Shown piece after piece: positions 1-6,830 of a DNA stretch of 8,544 bases. The translations under genes were made by a program, and so were the position numbers. Source of the DNA: Thermoplasmata archaeon. Its GTDB lineage: Archaea; Thermoplasmatota; Thermoplasmata; Thermoplasmatales; Thermoplasmataceae. The stretch is from NCBI GenBank assembly GCA_021850745.1, contig JAJZKX010000059.1, positions 1-8,544 of the forward strand, read 5' to 3'. Numbering within the stretch: position 1 is the stretch's first letter; each line of letters begins with the position of its first letter. Below the pieces are notes generated by a model. It saw only the letters and a list, made by a program, of their open reading frames with translations. It searched no databases and was not told the origin of the DNA.

Positions 1-722
1 GCGATCAAAGTTCCACTGAAACCCTTAAGTTTCAGGTTTTTCCTGAAAGTCACATAAGTCGGATTATACACAAATACCATGTCTCTATTAATTACGAGGC
101 GCCTCTTTATCATCTGCCAGGTGCTTTTTGTATAACGTCTTTCTGCACCAGACGTCATTCCTTTGACTTTAAGTGGTTGAAATTTAAACTCCCCTTCTAT
201 AACTTCATACGCGTCAAGTGCTTTAGCGGTTTCATACAGGTATTTGTCTTCAGAACCTAAAAGGCTAGGGTATCCTCCAATCTTTTCAAATGTATGCCTG
301 GAGGCGACAATAATCGGAGAGTTTCCCTCACTCTGGTCTAGAGGCCTTATAGTTACGATTTTCTTGTCATGCTGTTCCAAATTCAGGAATGCAATTATTG
401 CGTTTTCGATGCCAGTATAGTCGACATCTGCGTCTAAAATCACAATAATATTCCCTTTAGAGTTCTTCATTGCAAGATTCCTGCCTTCTCCCCTATTGGT
501 TTTCTTCTGAATATATCTTAGATTTGCAATTTCATTTGAAAGTCTTGAAAGTACTTCCAAAGTGTCATCTTCTGAGTTATTGTCTGAAATGACAATTTCA
601 TAAGGCAAGTTCATGTGGAGGGAACGAACAACACTTTCTATTGTACCGCCAGAATTATAGGCAGCAATACAAAAAGAAACAAGTAAATCGGGTTCTACCG
701 TAGCTTCATTAATACTGCTCAA
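1..722 (-). CDS. Family 2 glycosyltransferase, N-terminal part (runs off left edge)
   Basis: The minus frame is open from a TTG at 722 to the window edge, giving about 240 residues with no stop. Its GT-A nucleotide-binding domain is typical of GT2: a first strand LVSFCIAAYNSGGT (about 14-27), then VISDNNSEDDT (about 44-54), a basic NRGEGRNLAMKNSKG (76-90) and the metal-binding DAD (97-99) within VILDADVD. A GSED at 156-159 probably supplies the acceptor-side catalytic acid pair. An in-frame TAG lies just upstream, so the start must be TTG at 728 or 722; I chose 722 because a TATA-like box lies about 28 bases upstream, fitting a leaderless transcript. It should transfer a sugar from an activated donor to a growing glycan at the cytoplasmic face. 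Donor and acceptor cannot be read from the sequence. The C-terminus is outside the window, so a membrane anchor there cannot be excluded. Confidence 0.88.
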   Translation of the reverse strand, partial: MSSINEATVEPDLLVSFCIAAYNSGGTIESVVRSLHMNLPYEIVISDNNSEDDTLEVLSRLSNEIANLRYIQKKTNRGEGRNLAMKNSKGNIIVILDADVDYTGIENAIIAFLNLEQHDKKIVTIRPLDQSEGNSPIIVASRHTFEKIGGYPSLLGSEDKYLYETAKALDAYEVIEGEFKFQPLKVKGMTSGAERRYTKSTWQMIKRRLVINRDMVFVYNPTYVTFRKNLKLKGFSGTLI

Positions 723-745
723 CTCCAAGAAAACCTATGTACAAG

Positions 746-755
746 TATTTTAATA
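746..755 (-). promoter_or_regulatory. Possible archaeal TATA box for the left-edge glycosyltransferase
   Basis: On the minus strand the A/T-only stretch TATTAAAATA is centred about 28 bases before the TTG at 722. That is the usual TATA-to-start distance of a leaderless archaeal transcript. The 128-base gap to the preceding gene also argues for a separate promoter. The match to the consensus is only partial. Confidence 0.35.
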
Positions 756-849
756 GCTTTTTTGAAACATTCAGGTATTTCGAGCGACATTTAAAAACTG
801 GATTTGCTAAACAGTAGCTTTCAATCTGAATTTGTTATTACAGTCAACT

Positions 850-1887
850 TTACAAATCTCCTGAATCGAGCTTAACGGATAGATAAATGTCCGAAGCAGT
901 GGTCCTGAGTGCACGCTCTAAAGATTCACCAAGGCTGGCTCCTCCCTGGCTATCAATTGAGTAGTGCAAATGCTCTTCCTTATGCTTTGTCTTGGATAGT
1001 TCGAGTGAGATCATCTGGTCTTCGTGGGCATTAATGAATGTTTCATCAAATAGAACCCCGTTCCTCCTTTCAGTGATATACTTGGAACTAAAAATCGCAA
1101 AGTCCTGAAATAAGGTATAACTATGACTTTCCTTCATGTAAAGACTCCAACGCTTGGATGTGGTAAAGTAGTAGGGGGTAACTCCGTATTTTGCCGAAAT
1201 TTTGTACCTGGCCAAGAATTTCTTAAACCTAAATACAGTTCTTAGAAAATTCATGTTGGTGGTAGAACTAATTAAGGATGTTGGGAAAAACCTGGACAAA
1301 TACATAATTATTAACCCTATCTTGTTCAGTTTTCCCATGTGAATCTTCATAGAATGATTCTTTGATGTTTCTGCGAAGAGGATCGCAAATATTTCTGGAT
1401 CGTACCTGTTAATTTCACTTCTCAGGATTTCCGGGTCATCCTTCTTTTTCATATCATCATTAGAAATAATAATCCATTTGGGACTATATTCCAGTGCTTT
1501 ACGAATTCCAACATTACAGTTATGGGCATAGTTGAAGTATGGGTTATTTCTTCCACTTTCTACGAAAATAATGTGGAATCCCTTAAATATCTCATCCCTG
1601 CAGGTCTTTGCCAATGTACCATTGCAATCTATGGTTGGGATGACTACAATAATGTCTTTTTTCCCATCGACTTCGTGAACTTGTGCTGTGCCTTTTGGTC
1701 TTGCCATCATCCATTCAATCAGTTCTTCCTTAGATCTGAACTTGTTATAAAATTCAATAATATCGGTTGCTTTATCTGAAGAAAAAAGTGTATTTAAATA
1801 ATCCATGCTATCAACGAGGTTCTGGCCGTAAATTGTGTGATTGGCCTCCAGTGAGTTTCCCTGTTTGCCGAACTCCTTTCTGTTCAT
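850..1887 (-). CDS. GT-A type glycosyltransferase, diverged (NDD instead of DxD)
   Basis: This 345-residue protein starts at ATG with a TATA box 27 bases upstream. After an acidic, probably helical N-terminal extension of about 75 residues comes a GT2-like core: DIIVVIPT (78-85), IIFVESG (106-112), FNYAHNCNVGI (118-128), WIIISNDDM (138-146), and towards the end LFDETF (279-284) followed by HED (288-290). The NDD at 143-145 stands where DxD normally binds the metal and nucleotide sugar; the HED probably serves as the acceptor-side acid. A tail with GGASLG (315-320) resembles the H/GxxS motif that closes many rhamnosyl-type GT2 enzymes. The middle (about 185-250) is basic and aromatic and could sit against the membrane, but I see no clear transmembrane helix. 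It resembles the gene at 2071-3057 throughout, so the two look like an ancient tandem duplication. The sugar transferred is unknown; rhamnose is a guess from the rml genes nearby. Confidence 0.8.
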   Translation of the reverse strand: MNRKEFGKQGNSLEANHTIYGQNLVDSMDYLNTLFSSDKATDIIEFYNKFRSKEELIEWMMARPKGTAQVHEVDGKKDIIVVIPTIDCNGTLAKTCRDEIFKGFHIIFVESGRNNPYFNYAHNCNVGIRKALEYSPKWIIISNDDMKKKDDPEILRSEINRYDPEIFAILFAETSKNHSMKIHMGKLNKIGLIIMYLSRFFPTSLISSTTNMNFLRTVFRFKKFLARYKISAKYGVTPYYFTTSKRWSLYMKESHSYTLFQDFAIFSSKYITERRNGVLFDETFINAHEDQMISLELSKTKHKEEHLHYSIDSQGGASLGESLERALRTTASDIYLSVKLDSGDL

Positions 1888-1910
1888 AGAGAATAACCAA
1901 TATCGTTTGA

Positions 1911-1918
1911 TTTTATAG
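1911..1918 (-). promoter_or_regulatory. TATA box for the glycosyltransferase at 850-1887
   Basis: CTATAAAA on the minus strand is centred about 27 bases before the ATG at 1887, with an A-rich, BRE-like stretch just upstream. No clear Shine-Dalgarno sequence precedes the ATG. This is the best leaderless archaeal promoter in the window and suggests the gene is transcribed on its own. Confidence 0.55.
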
Positions 1919-2070
1919 ATTTAACTTAAATTAGTGCAGGCGATTCGAATTCATTAAGGATGACAAAGCTAACAGAAGCAATTTTGCAGTGATTTCAAAG
2001 ATGATTCCTCGGTAAATAATTAACTCGAAACAAATTTATTGGAAATATAACCCTATGGCCAGTACTATTC

Positions 2071-3057
2071 TCAATTATCACTTTCATAATAAGTATCAAC
2101 TTTTGAGAACTTATGACTAAAGTATATTCCATCTAACAGGCTGATTACATTTTTTCTAACCGAATGGCCAAATGAAGCTGAACCAATACTTTGAACTGAG
2201 AGATCAATCTTATTGACAGCAATGTTATCCGCGTCCAGGCGAACGGCAAAGTCGTAATCCTCTGTACCATTCCAGAATGTCTCGTCAAATTTGAATCTTG
2301 CAAGGATATTAGATGGAAAAATTCCAAAATCCGAGAAATTTATCAACTGGTTGGAAACCCGTTCGGAAAAACGTGAAAAAACCTGCTCGTTGTTGTTTAC
2401 ACCGATAGTGTATTTAAAATATTTTAGCATATATGGGCTACGAATGACTAAATTCTTTAGGAAGTTAACAGGCATCTTCCTTCCCGGAAAACCCCATCTT
2501 GTGTTGTAAAAAGTAAGGGCTAAAATGGCCGGGTTGGTCTTAAAGACTGAAAATGTCTCACCATGATAATTTCGGTTCCTGTTTAATCTATTATCTGGAG
2601 TCAGAACGCTGTCCTCAGCCTCCCTATTCATATATTTCCCCATATTGTTGGGACTTTCTTGGAAAACTATATCATCATTGCATACGACTATCCAGTCGTA
2701 ACCTGAATTCAGAGCTTCTGAAATACCTGTATTACAGCTGCGGGCGTAATTGAAATTTCCACCAGTGGCCTCTATAAAAATACTAGGCAGATCTTTTAGC
2801 TGCTTTCTAAGATTAGAGCTTGTTTCATTTTCAACATTTGCAGTTGGGACCACAAAGATAACTTTGGAATCACTTTTTTCATTGTACCTGAGTATTTTTA
2901 CTGGTGACTTCTCTTTATGACGTAAAAGCAGGGCGAGCTCTTCCGGAGGAGTAGACATGCTCAAGGCATTCATTAAATCAGTTTCGTCTTGTGAAAACCA
3001 AAGCCTTTCAAAATCCTGAAGTTTTTCAGTCATTATTTCATTCACGGTCGTTTCCAC
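2071..3057 (-). CDS. GT-A type glycosyltransferase, paralogue of the next gene downstream
   Basis: This 328-residue protein begins at GTG (3057); an in-frame TAA three codons upstream rules out a longer form, and an ATG at codon 9 is a possible shorter start. The core follows the same plan as its neighbour: KVIFVVPT (65-72), IFIEATGG (93-100), FNYARSCNTGI (102-112), WIVVCNDDI (122-130), FKFDETFWNGTEDYDF (255-270). NDD (127-129) replaces DxD, and ED (266-267) is the likely acceptor-side acid. The tail carries GSASFGHS (292-299), matching GGASLGES in the paralogue. The N-terminal 60 residues are not recognisable. It probably transfers a sugar from a nucleotide donor in glycan assembly; donor and acceptor are unknown. 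The gene is divergent from the FkbM methyltransferase gene and 183 bases from its paralogue. A weak TATA-like ATAAAGGG lies about 30 bases before the GTG. Confidence 0.8.
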   Translation of the reverse strand: METTVNEIMTEKLQDFERLWFSQDETDLMNALSMSTPPEELALLLRHKEKSPVKILRYNEKSDSKVIFVVPTANVENETSSNLRKQLKDLPSIFIEATGGNFNYARSCNTGISEALNSGYDWIVVCNDDIVFQESPNNMGKYMNREAEDSVLTPDNRLNRNRNYHGETFSVFKTNPAILALTFYNTRWGFPGRKMPVNFLKNLVIRSPYMLKYFKYTIGVNNNEQVFSRFSERVSNQLINFSDFGIFPSNILARFKFDETFWNGTEDYDFAVRLDADNIAVNKIDLSVQSIGSASFGHSVRKNVISLLDGIYFSHKFSKVDTYYESDN

Positions 3058-3279
3058 CAGTAATTAGCTAAATTTGGTTGTACCCTTTATCGGACAAAAT
3101 ACAGGGATAGTTTAAACTTGCTTAATCAGAATTGCGAAATTTTTCATTATTATTCTGACACAGTAATAAAGGTCGAAAAAACAATTACTGTTACGGTACC
3201 TACATAAGGAACTGCAGAACCAGTTGCACAATGGACTTTAGTACTCCAAAGAAGAATATTGGTATACAGGTCATCAAGT
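3058..3279. promoter_or_regulatory. Divergent intergenic region between glycosyltransferase and FkbM genes
   Basis: About 200 bases separate the GTG at 3057 (minus) from the FkbM start (plus). It should hold two opposite promoters. The only candidate I can point to is the weak minus-strand ATAAAGGG around 3083-3090. I see no convincing TATA box for the plus-strand gene, no repeat and no RNA gene here. Confidence 0.4.
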
Positions 3280-4167
3280 ATGTTTCGTGAGGAAAGTACC
3301 TTAAGGAATGGATTAACAAATGCAACTATACAGAAGGCAGACTCCGGAAATAGAGGCATATTGCCAAGCATGGCATGGAAGTTAAAACAGCTCCATGCTT
3401 ATCACTCCTATGGATTTCCCAAATTAACATTCGGGATGGTCTTAAAGGAACTTTTCGACAAACAGGAAAGGTTCCGGAATTATTCGCTTTTCAAGAGTTC
3501 ATTCGCAGAGGTTTTCGTGAGGGACAAATATGGGATTAATCTGGTCCAAGATACTCCTTTCGGCACAATAGAAGAAGTTTTTGGGGAAGGAATATACTTA
3601 GAATATCCAGATTTTATCCCACAACCTGGATCTACGGTTTTAGACGTGGGGGCACAAGGGGGGGATTTTTCTCTCTTATGTTCGGTATACCTGAAGTGCA
3701 AGAAGGTAATAGCAATAGAACCTTTGCCCGTAAATTTTGACATACTTATTCGGAACATTGGTGCAAATGCCAGTCCAAACATTCAGCCAGTTCAGGCAGC
3801 CGCTTCGGATAAGGAAGGGAAAGTGCAAATTGCCTATGAGGGGGATACCGCTTTCAAAGGAAGTTCACCCGGAGAAATGGAAGTTGATTCCGTAAGACTT
3901 GACAGCCTGATTCTAGACGCCTTAGACGTAATAAAAATCGACGTGGAAGGTTTCGAAATGGATGTGCTGGCAGGTGCCCTCCAATTGATTGATAAATTCA
4001 GACCAAAAATAATATTGGAAGTACACACGAGAGCGTTAAAAACTGATGCAATCAACCTTCTAAGTGAACATGGCTATGGGGTTGCGCATGAGGGGCGCTC
4101 CACTTCATACCCGCATCATAATATGGATTTGGTCCAAAATTTATTCTTTGGTCCAGTGGAGAAATAA
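3280..4167 (+). CDS. FkbM-family SAM-dependent methyltransferase
   Basis: The 295-residue protein has the FkbM methyltransferase fold in its C-terminal two thirds. Motif I is TVLDVGAQGGDFS (119-131), the SAM-binding glycine loop; the acidic end of the second strand is VIAIEP (143-148); the family signature VIKIDVEGFEMDVLAGA (217-233) and the late strand PKIILEVH (242-249) follow. FkbM relatives usually O-methylate hydroxyl groups of sugars or polyketides, and in glycan loci they are taken to methylate a glycan residue. The first 110 residues are not recognisable. I chose ATG 3280 because AGGT sits 8 bases upstream; a TTG at 3259 would add seven residues. An in-frame TAA at 3205 limits the N-terminus. 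It is the only plus-strand gene here, flanked by divergent and convergent neighbours, so it must be transcribed separately from the glycosyltransferases and the rml operon. Confidence 0.88.
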   Translation: MFREESTLRNGLTNATIQKADSGNRGILPSMAWKLKQLHAYHSYGFPKLTFGMVLKELFDKQERFRNYSLFKSSFAEVFVRDKYGINLVQDTPFGTIEEVFGEGIYLEYPDFIPQPGSTVLDVGAQGGDFSLLCSVYLKCKKVIAIEPLPVNFDILIRNIGANASPNIQPVQAAASDKEGKVQIAYEGDTAFKGSSPGEMEVDSVRLDSLILDALDVIKIDVEGFEMDVLAGALQLIDKFRPKIILEVHTRALKTDAINLLSEHGYGVAHEGRSTSYPHHNMDLVQNLFFGPVEK

Positions 4168-4250
4168 TTTACCACATATTTCGCGTGATGTAAAACAACT
4201 TATCAGAATAAAGATGTAGTTCTGGTCTAATTAAAAATCTCCGGCGATAA

Positions 4251-4265
4251 TTTATTTTCCTTTCT
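4251..4265 (+). terminator. Possible U-rich terminator of the FkbM gene
   Basis: A pyrimidine stretch, TTTATTTTCCTTTCT, lies about 85 bases after the FkbM stop in the convergent gap. Archaeal RNA polymerase can terminate at U-rich runs without a hairpin. The position suits this, but there is no other support. Confidence 0.3.
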
Positions 4266-4332
4266 AAATAGAGATGGAAAACCTTCTGCAATAATTATTT
4301 CAACCATTGCCTAAGGTCAGAATGATGCGGGT

Positions 4333-4339
4333 AAAAAAA
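4333..4339 (-). terminator. Possible oligo-U terminator of the rml operon
   Basis: Read on the minus strand, a run of seven T begins 12 bases after the stop of the last operon gene (stop at 4354-4352). It is the longest T run near this end and fits a hairpin-independent archaeal terminator. I found no clear stem-loop beside it. Confidence 0.4.
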
Positions 4340-4351
4340 TATTATGCCTTT

Positions 4352-5377
4352 TTAAAGCACCACACCAGATTTATCCAAACTCAATTTACCGCCAAGTCCA
4401 CCAGTGCTCAAGAGTTTCTTGTACTGTTCCACTGTATGTGTTTCCGGGAAATCATCCAAAGTTCCCTCCCTGATCATATCTCTGATCTCCTCGACGCCTT
4501 TCTCAATGGTTACCTCAGTTTTAAAGCCCAGAGTTTGCTCTATCTTTTTAAATGCTGCCCTGTATGATCTGATATCCGGATCGCCATACCACTCTATACT
4601 TGCTTCTGGTGATATTACCTTTCCAACCCTCAAGGCAAGGTCTTTTAACTTCACATTGAGGGTTTCAGAGCCTACGTTGAAAATTTGGCGATTTACTGAT
4701 TCTTCTTCAGAAATAAGTGTGGTAAGTATGGATTTCGAAATATCTTTTACATGGACGAATGGCCTGTACTGCTCGCCATCTCTCATCAGTTTTATTTTTC
4801 CTGTTTTAATGGCACTGAGAGTCATGGCATTTATGGCAATATCGAATCTCATCCTCCGGGAATACCCGAAGGCTGTGGCCAACCTCAAAGCAGTAGTGGT
4901 AAATTTGGAATCTCCTAACCTTAAATTGTCATTTTCAATTTCGACGTTGGCCTGGGCATAAGTTGTAAGTGGGTTCACAGTTGACTCCTCGTTTGCTATG
5001 TCATCCCGAAAGCCATAAACGCTGCAGGAGGATGAAACAATATATCTCTGGACCCCTACCTTCTTAGCGAGTCTTGCGACCCTGGCCCTTCCAATATAAT
5101 TGATGTCCCAGGTTTTCAATGGATCGAGGTCCCCAATAGGGTCGTTTGAAAGGGCAGCCAGATCTATTACCGCGTCCATTGACCTAAGCAAAGACGGCTC
5201 GAAATACCTGATGTCATCCCTTATCAATTTAACACCCAAATCCTGGTATTCAGAATGAACATCATCATAGTTCAAAAACTCCCTGTCAAGGGAAGTGACG
5301 TCAAAACCGTGCTCGACCAGCATGGGGACGAGTACTCTTCCGATATAGCCGGTTCCACCAGTAACTAAAACTTTCAA
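4352..5377 (-). CDS. Extended SDR NAD-dependent sugar-nucleotide epimerase/dehydratase with YxxxN site
   Basis: The 341-residue protein is an extended short-chain dehydrogenase. The Rossmann loop GGTGYIG is at 7-13, the acidic VTSLDR (27-32) suggests NAD(H), LAALSNDP is at 73-80, and SSSCSVYG at 115-122 holds the catalytic Ser/Thr strand. RPFVHVKD (205-212) is typical of sugar-nucleotide enzymes. The expected YxxxK reads YAQAN (140-144), so the catalytic Lys is replaced by Asn; the codon is a plain AAC. It is not an RmlB: the TDE triad of 4,6-dehydratases is absent. The substrate is unknown; it may epimerise or modify a nucleotide sugar used by the nearby glycosyltransferases. The TTG start overlaps the rmlC stop (TTGA), with AAGGGA five bases upstream inside rmlC, so translation is probably coupled. 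It is the last gene of the rml operon. Confidence 0.87.
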   Translation of the reverse strand: MKVLVTGGTGYIGRVLVPMLVEHGFDVTSLDREFLNYDDVHSEYQDLGVKLIRDDIRYFEPSLLRSMDAVIDLAALSNDPIGDLDPLKTWDINYIGRARVARLAKKVGVQRYIVSSSCSVYGFRDDIANEESTVNPLTTYAQANVEIENDNLRLGDSKFTTTALRLATAFGYSRRMRFDIAINAMTLSAIKTGKIKLMRDGEQYRPFVHVKDISKSILTTLISEEESVNRQIFNVGSETLNVKLKDLALRVGKVISPEASIEWYGDPDIRSYRAAFKKIEQTLGFKTEVTIEKGVEEIRDMIREGTLDDFPETHTVEQYKKLLSTGGLGGKLSLDKSGVVL

Positions 5378-5940
5378 ATTAATCCCTTCCCATATTCAAA
5401 TGGTGATTTAAGCTGATTCAGTTCAGGCCACAGCTTATCTTTAGCTGAAAGCCCAATTTCTGTTGAGTTCCAGCCAATCCCCAAATCCTTATCATCCCAC
5501 AGAATGCCACCTTCTGAGTCTTTGTTGTACTCCTTTGTGACTTTATAATGAACCAGGCTTTCGCCCCTAGTCAGAAAACCGTGCGCAAACCCCGGTGGAA
5601 CCCATAGCATTTTCCTGTTATCCTGGTTTAGGACCTCAGAAACCCATCTGCCATATGTGGGCGAACCTTTTCTGATGTCAACCGCCACATCAAGTATTTC
5701 TCCAACCAGTACCCGCACAAGCTTACCCTGCTCATAAGGTGGAGACTGGAAATGCAGCCCCCTTAAAACATTACTGTCTGAGAAAGAGGTATTGTCCTGG
5801 ACAAAATCATAGCTGATACCATTGGCACGAAACTCTGACCTCTTGTAATTTTCAAAAAAATATCCCCTATCATCGGAGAAACTCTTCGGGACCACAAGAA
5901 TCACATCCGGTATTTCCTTGCGCACAAAAGTGAAAGGCAT
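5374..5940 (-). CDS. rmlC: dTDP-4-dehydrorhamnose 3,5-epimerase
   Basis: RmlC converts dTDP-4-keto-6-deoxyglucose to dTDP-4-keto-L-rhamnose in the cytoplasm. The 188-residue length is normal for this cupin family. The signature is complete: DDRGYFFE (23-30), FVQDNTS (46-52), LRGLHFQ (59-65) with the catalytic His at 63, WVPPGFAHGF (113-122), VHYKVTKEY (130-138) with the conserved tyrosines at 132 and 138, GGILWDD (144-150), and LSAKDKLWP (164-172) with the Asp at 168 expected to pair with the His. All residues I would expect for activity are present. The start is ATG at 5940, 29 bases after rmlD, with an AGG about 7 bases upstream. Its stop overlaps the next start, so it is firmly inside the operon. 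Sister enzymes acting on other dTDP-4-keto sugars share this fold, but with RmlA and RmlD alongside rhamnose is the best reading. Confidence 0.95.
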   Translation of the reverse strand: MPFTFVRKEIPDVILVVPKSFSDDRGYFFENYKRSEFRANGISYDFVQDNTSFSDSNVLRGLHFQSPPYEQGKLVRVLVGEILDVAVDIRKGSPTYGRWVSEVLNQDNRKMLWVPPGFAHGFLTRGESLVHYKVTKEYNKDSEGGILWDDKDLGIGWNSTEIGLSAKDKLWPELNQLKSPFEYGKGLI

Positions 5941-5969
5941 TTTAGCCTGATATGATAAAGTTATTTTAA

Positions 5970-6818
5970 TTACTTTCTGAAATTCTCCAGTTTTCTCTTA
6001 AAAGCATTTAAGTTTGCCCCTATGGAGTGGAAATCAAAATCAAGTTTTCCCTTAGCTCTGGAAAGGTTGAGGGATGAATCGAATGGCCTTTTGGCATCCA
6101 TGCTCGTCACATTCTGACGGGAAGTGATCAGGCTCCTGTCCAGGGCAAATACCTCTGCGATCTTGTTTGCAAAGTCAAAGCGTGATACTCTTTCCCCAGC
6201 AACGTTAATAATTCCCTTGTAATTTTTGTCAATCAGACTGGAAATGGACTTTGCCAGCAAATTGGCGTGTATGGGGGAATAGTACCCGTCTATTGCGTTG
6301 ACTGGTTTCCCATTTTCCAGCATCTCAAGCACAAATAGCGGGAAATTTCTGTTATAGCCATAGACGCCTGAAGTTCTGACTACTGCGGAGTTCTCATACG
6401 ACAGTGCATAAATATCCCCAATGAGCTTTGAAAGTCCATAGTAATTTATGGGATTAGGAATGGAATCCTCAGAATAATTGCCATCACTTCCATCGAAGAC
6501 ATAATCCGTCGATATATGCACTAGGTGAGAACCGCATGCCCTGCATGCCTCCACAATGGATCTTAATGCCTCCCCATTCACAGCAAAGGCAAGTGGATGA
6601 TTTTTCTCGCACAAATCCACATTTGCAAGAGCAGCTGCGTTTATAACCACCTCCGGGCAATATTCCCTTATGAGGTTTGATATGGTTGACCTGTCTGCAA
6701 TATCAACAGAATCCCCTGTCTTCTCCGATTTATGGTACACTTTCAACGATTCCGGATACAATTCCGCCAACTCTCTGCCAGCCTGCCCTCCCGCGCCAAG
6801 AATTAAAACCTTTTTCAC
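5970..6818 (-). CDS. rmlD: dTDP-4-dehydrorhamnose reductase
   Basis: RmlD performs the last step, the NAD(P)H-dependent reduction of dTDP-4-keto-L-rhamnose to dTDP-L-rhamnose. The 282 residues match the family's usual size. Visible motifs are the Rossmann loop GAGGQAG (8-14), VINAAALANVD (58-68), HISTDYVFDG (101-110), the catalytic YGLSK (127-131, YxxxK intact), RTSGVYG (148-154) and the substrate-side YYSPIHANLLA. This is the standard RmlD order. The start is GTG at 6818; GAGGG overlapping the rmlA stop lies 6 bases upstream and settles this start. Only 9 bases separate it from rmlA, and rmlC follows after 29. The C-terminal region (about 245-282), where RmlD contacts the dTDP sugar, is lysine-rich but of normal length. 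Its intact YxxxK contrasts with the YxxxN of the SDR gene at the operon's end. Confidence 0.94.
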   Translation of the reverse strand: MKKVLILGAGGQAGRELAELYPESLKVYHKSEKTGDSVDIADRSTISNLIREYCPEVVINAAALANVDLCEKNHPLAFAVNGEALRSIVEACRACGSHLVHISTDYVFDGSDGNYSEDSIPNPINYYGLSKLIGDIYALSYENSAVVRTSGVYGYNRNFPLFVLEMLENGKPVNAIDGYYSPIHANLLAKSISSLIDKNYKGIINVAGERVSRFDFANKIAEVFALDRSLITSRQNVTSMDAKRPFDSSLNLSRAKGKLDFDFHSIGANLNAFKRKLENFRK

Positions 6819-6824
6819 CGTTAT

Positions 6825-6830
6825 CCCTCA
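6825..6830 (-). promoter_or_regulatory. Shine-Dalgarno site that sets the rmlD start
   Basis: TGAGGG on the minus strand includes the TGA stop of rmlA and ends 6 bases before the GTG of rmlD. It supports the GTG start and suggests the ribosome passes directly from rmlA to rmlD. Confidence 0.65.

Noticed and set aside
3150..3371. Minus-strand open frame of 73 codons over the FkbM start
   Set aside because: It overlaps the methyltransferase N-terminus and has no recognisable feature; a small divergent gene here is not supported.
3480..3782. Minus-strand open frame of 100 codons inside the FkbM gene
   Set aside because: It covers the SAM-binding region of a clear methyltransferase on the other strand; it is a shadow frame.
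4404..4961. Plus-strand open frame of 185 codons opposite the SDR gene
   Set aside because: It lies wholly antisense to a gene with clear SDR motifs and has no recognisable domain of its own.
4352..5377. Calling the SDR gene rmlB
   Set aside because: The position suggests it, but the TDE and YxxxK motifs of dTDP-glucose 4,6-dehydratase are missing.
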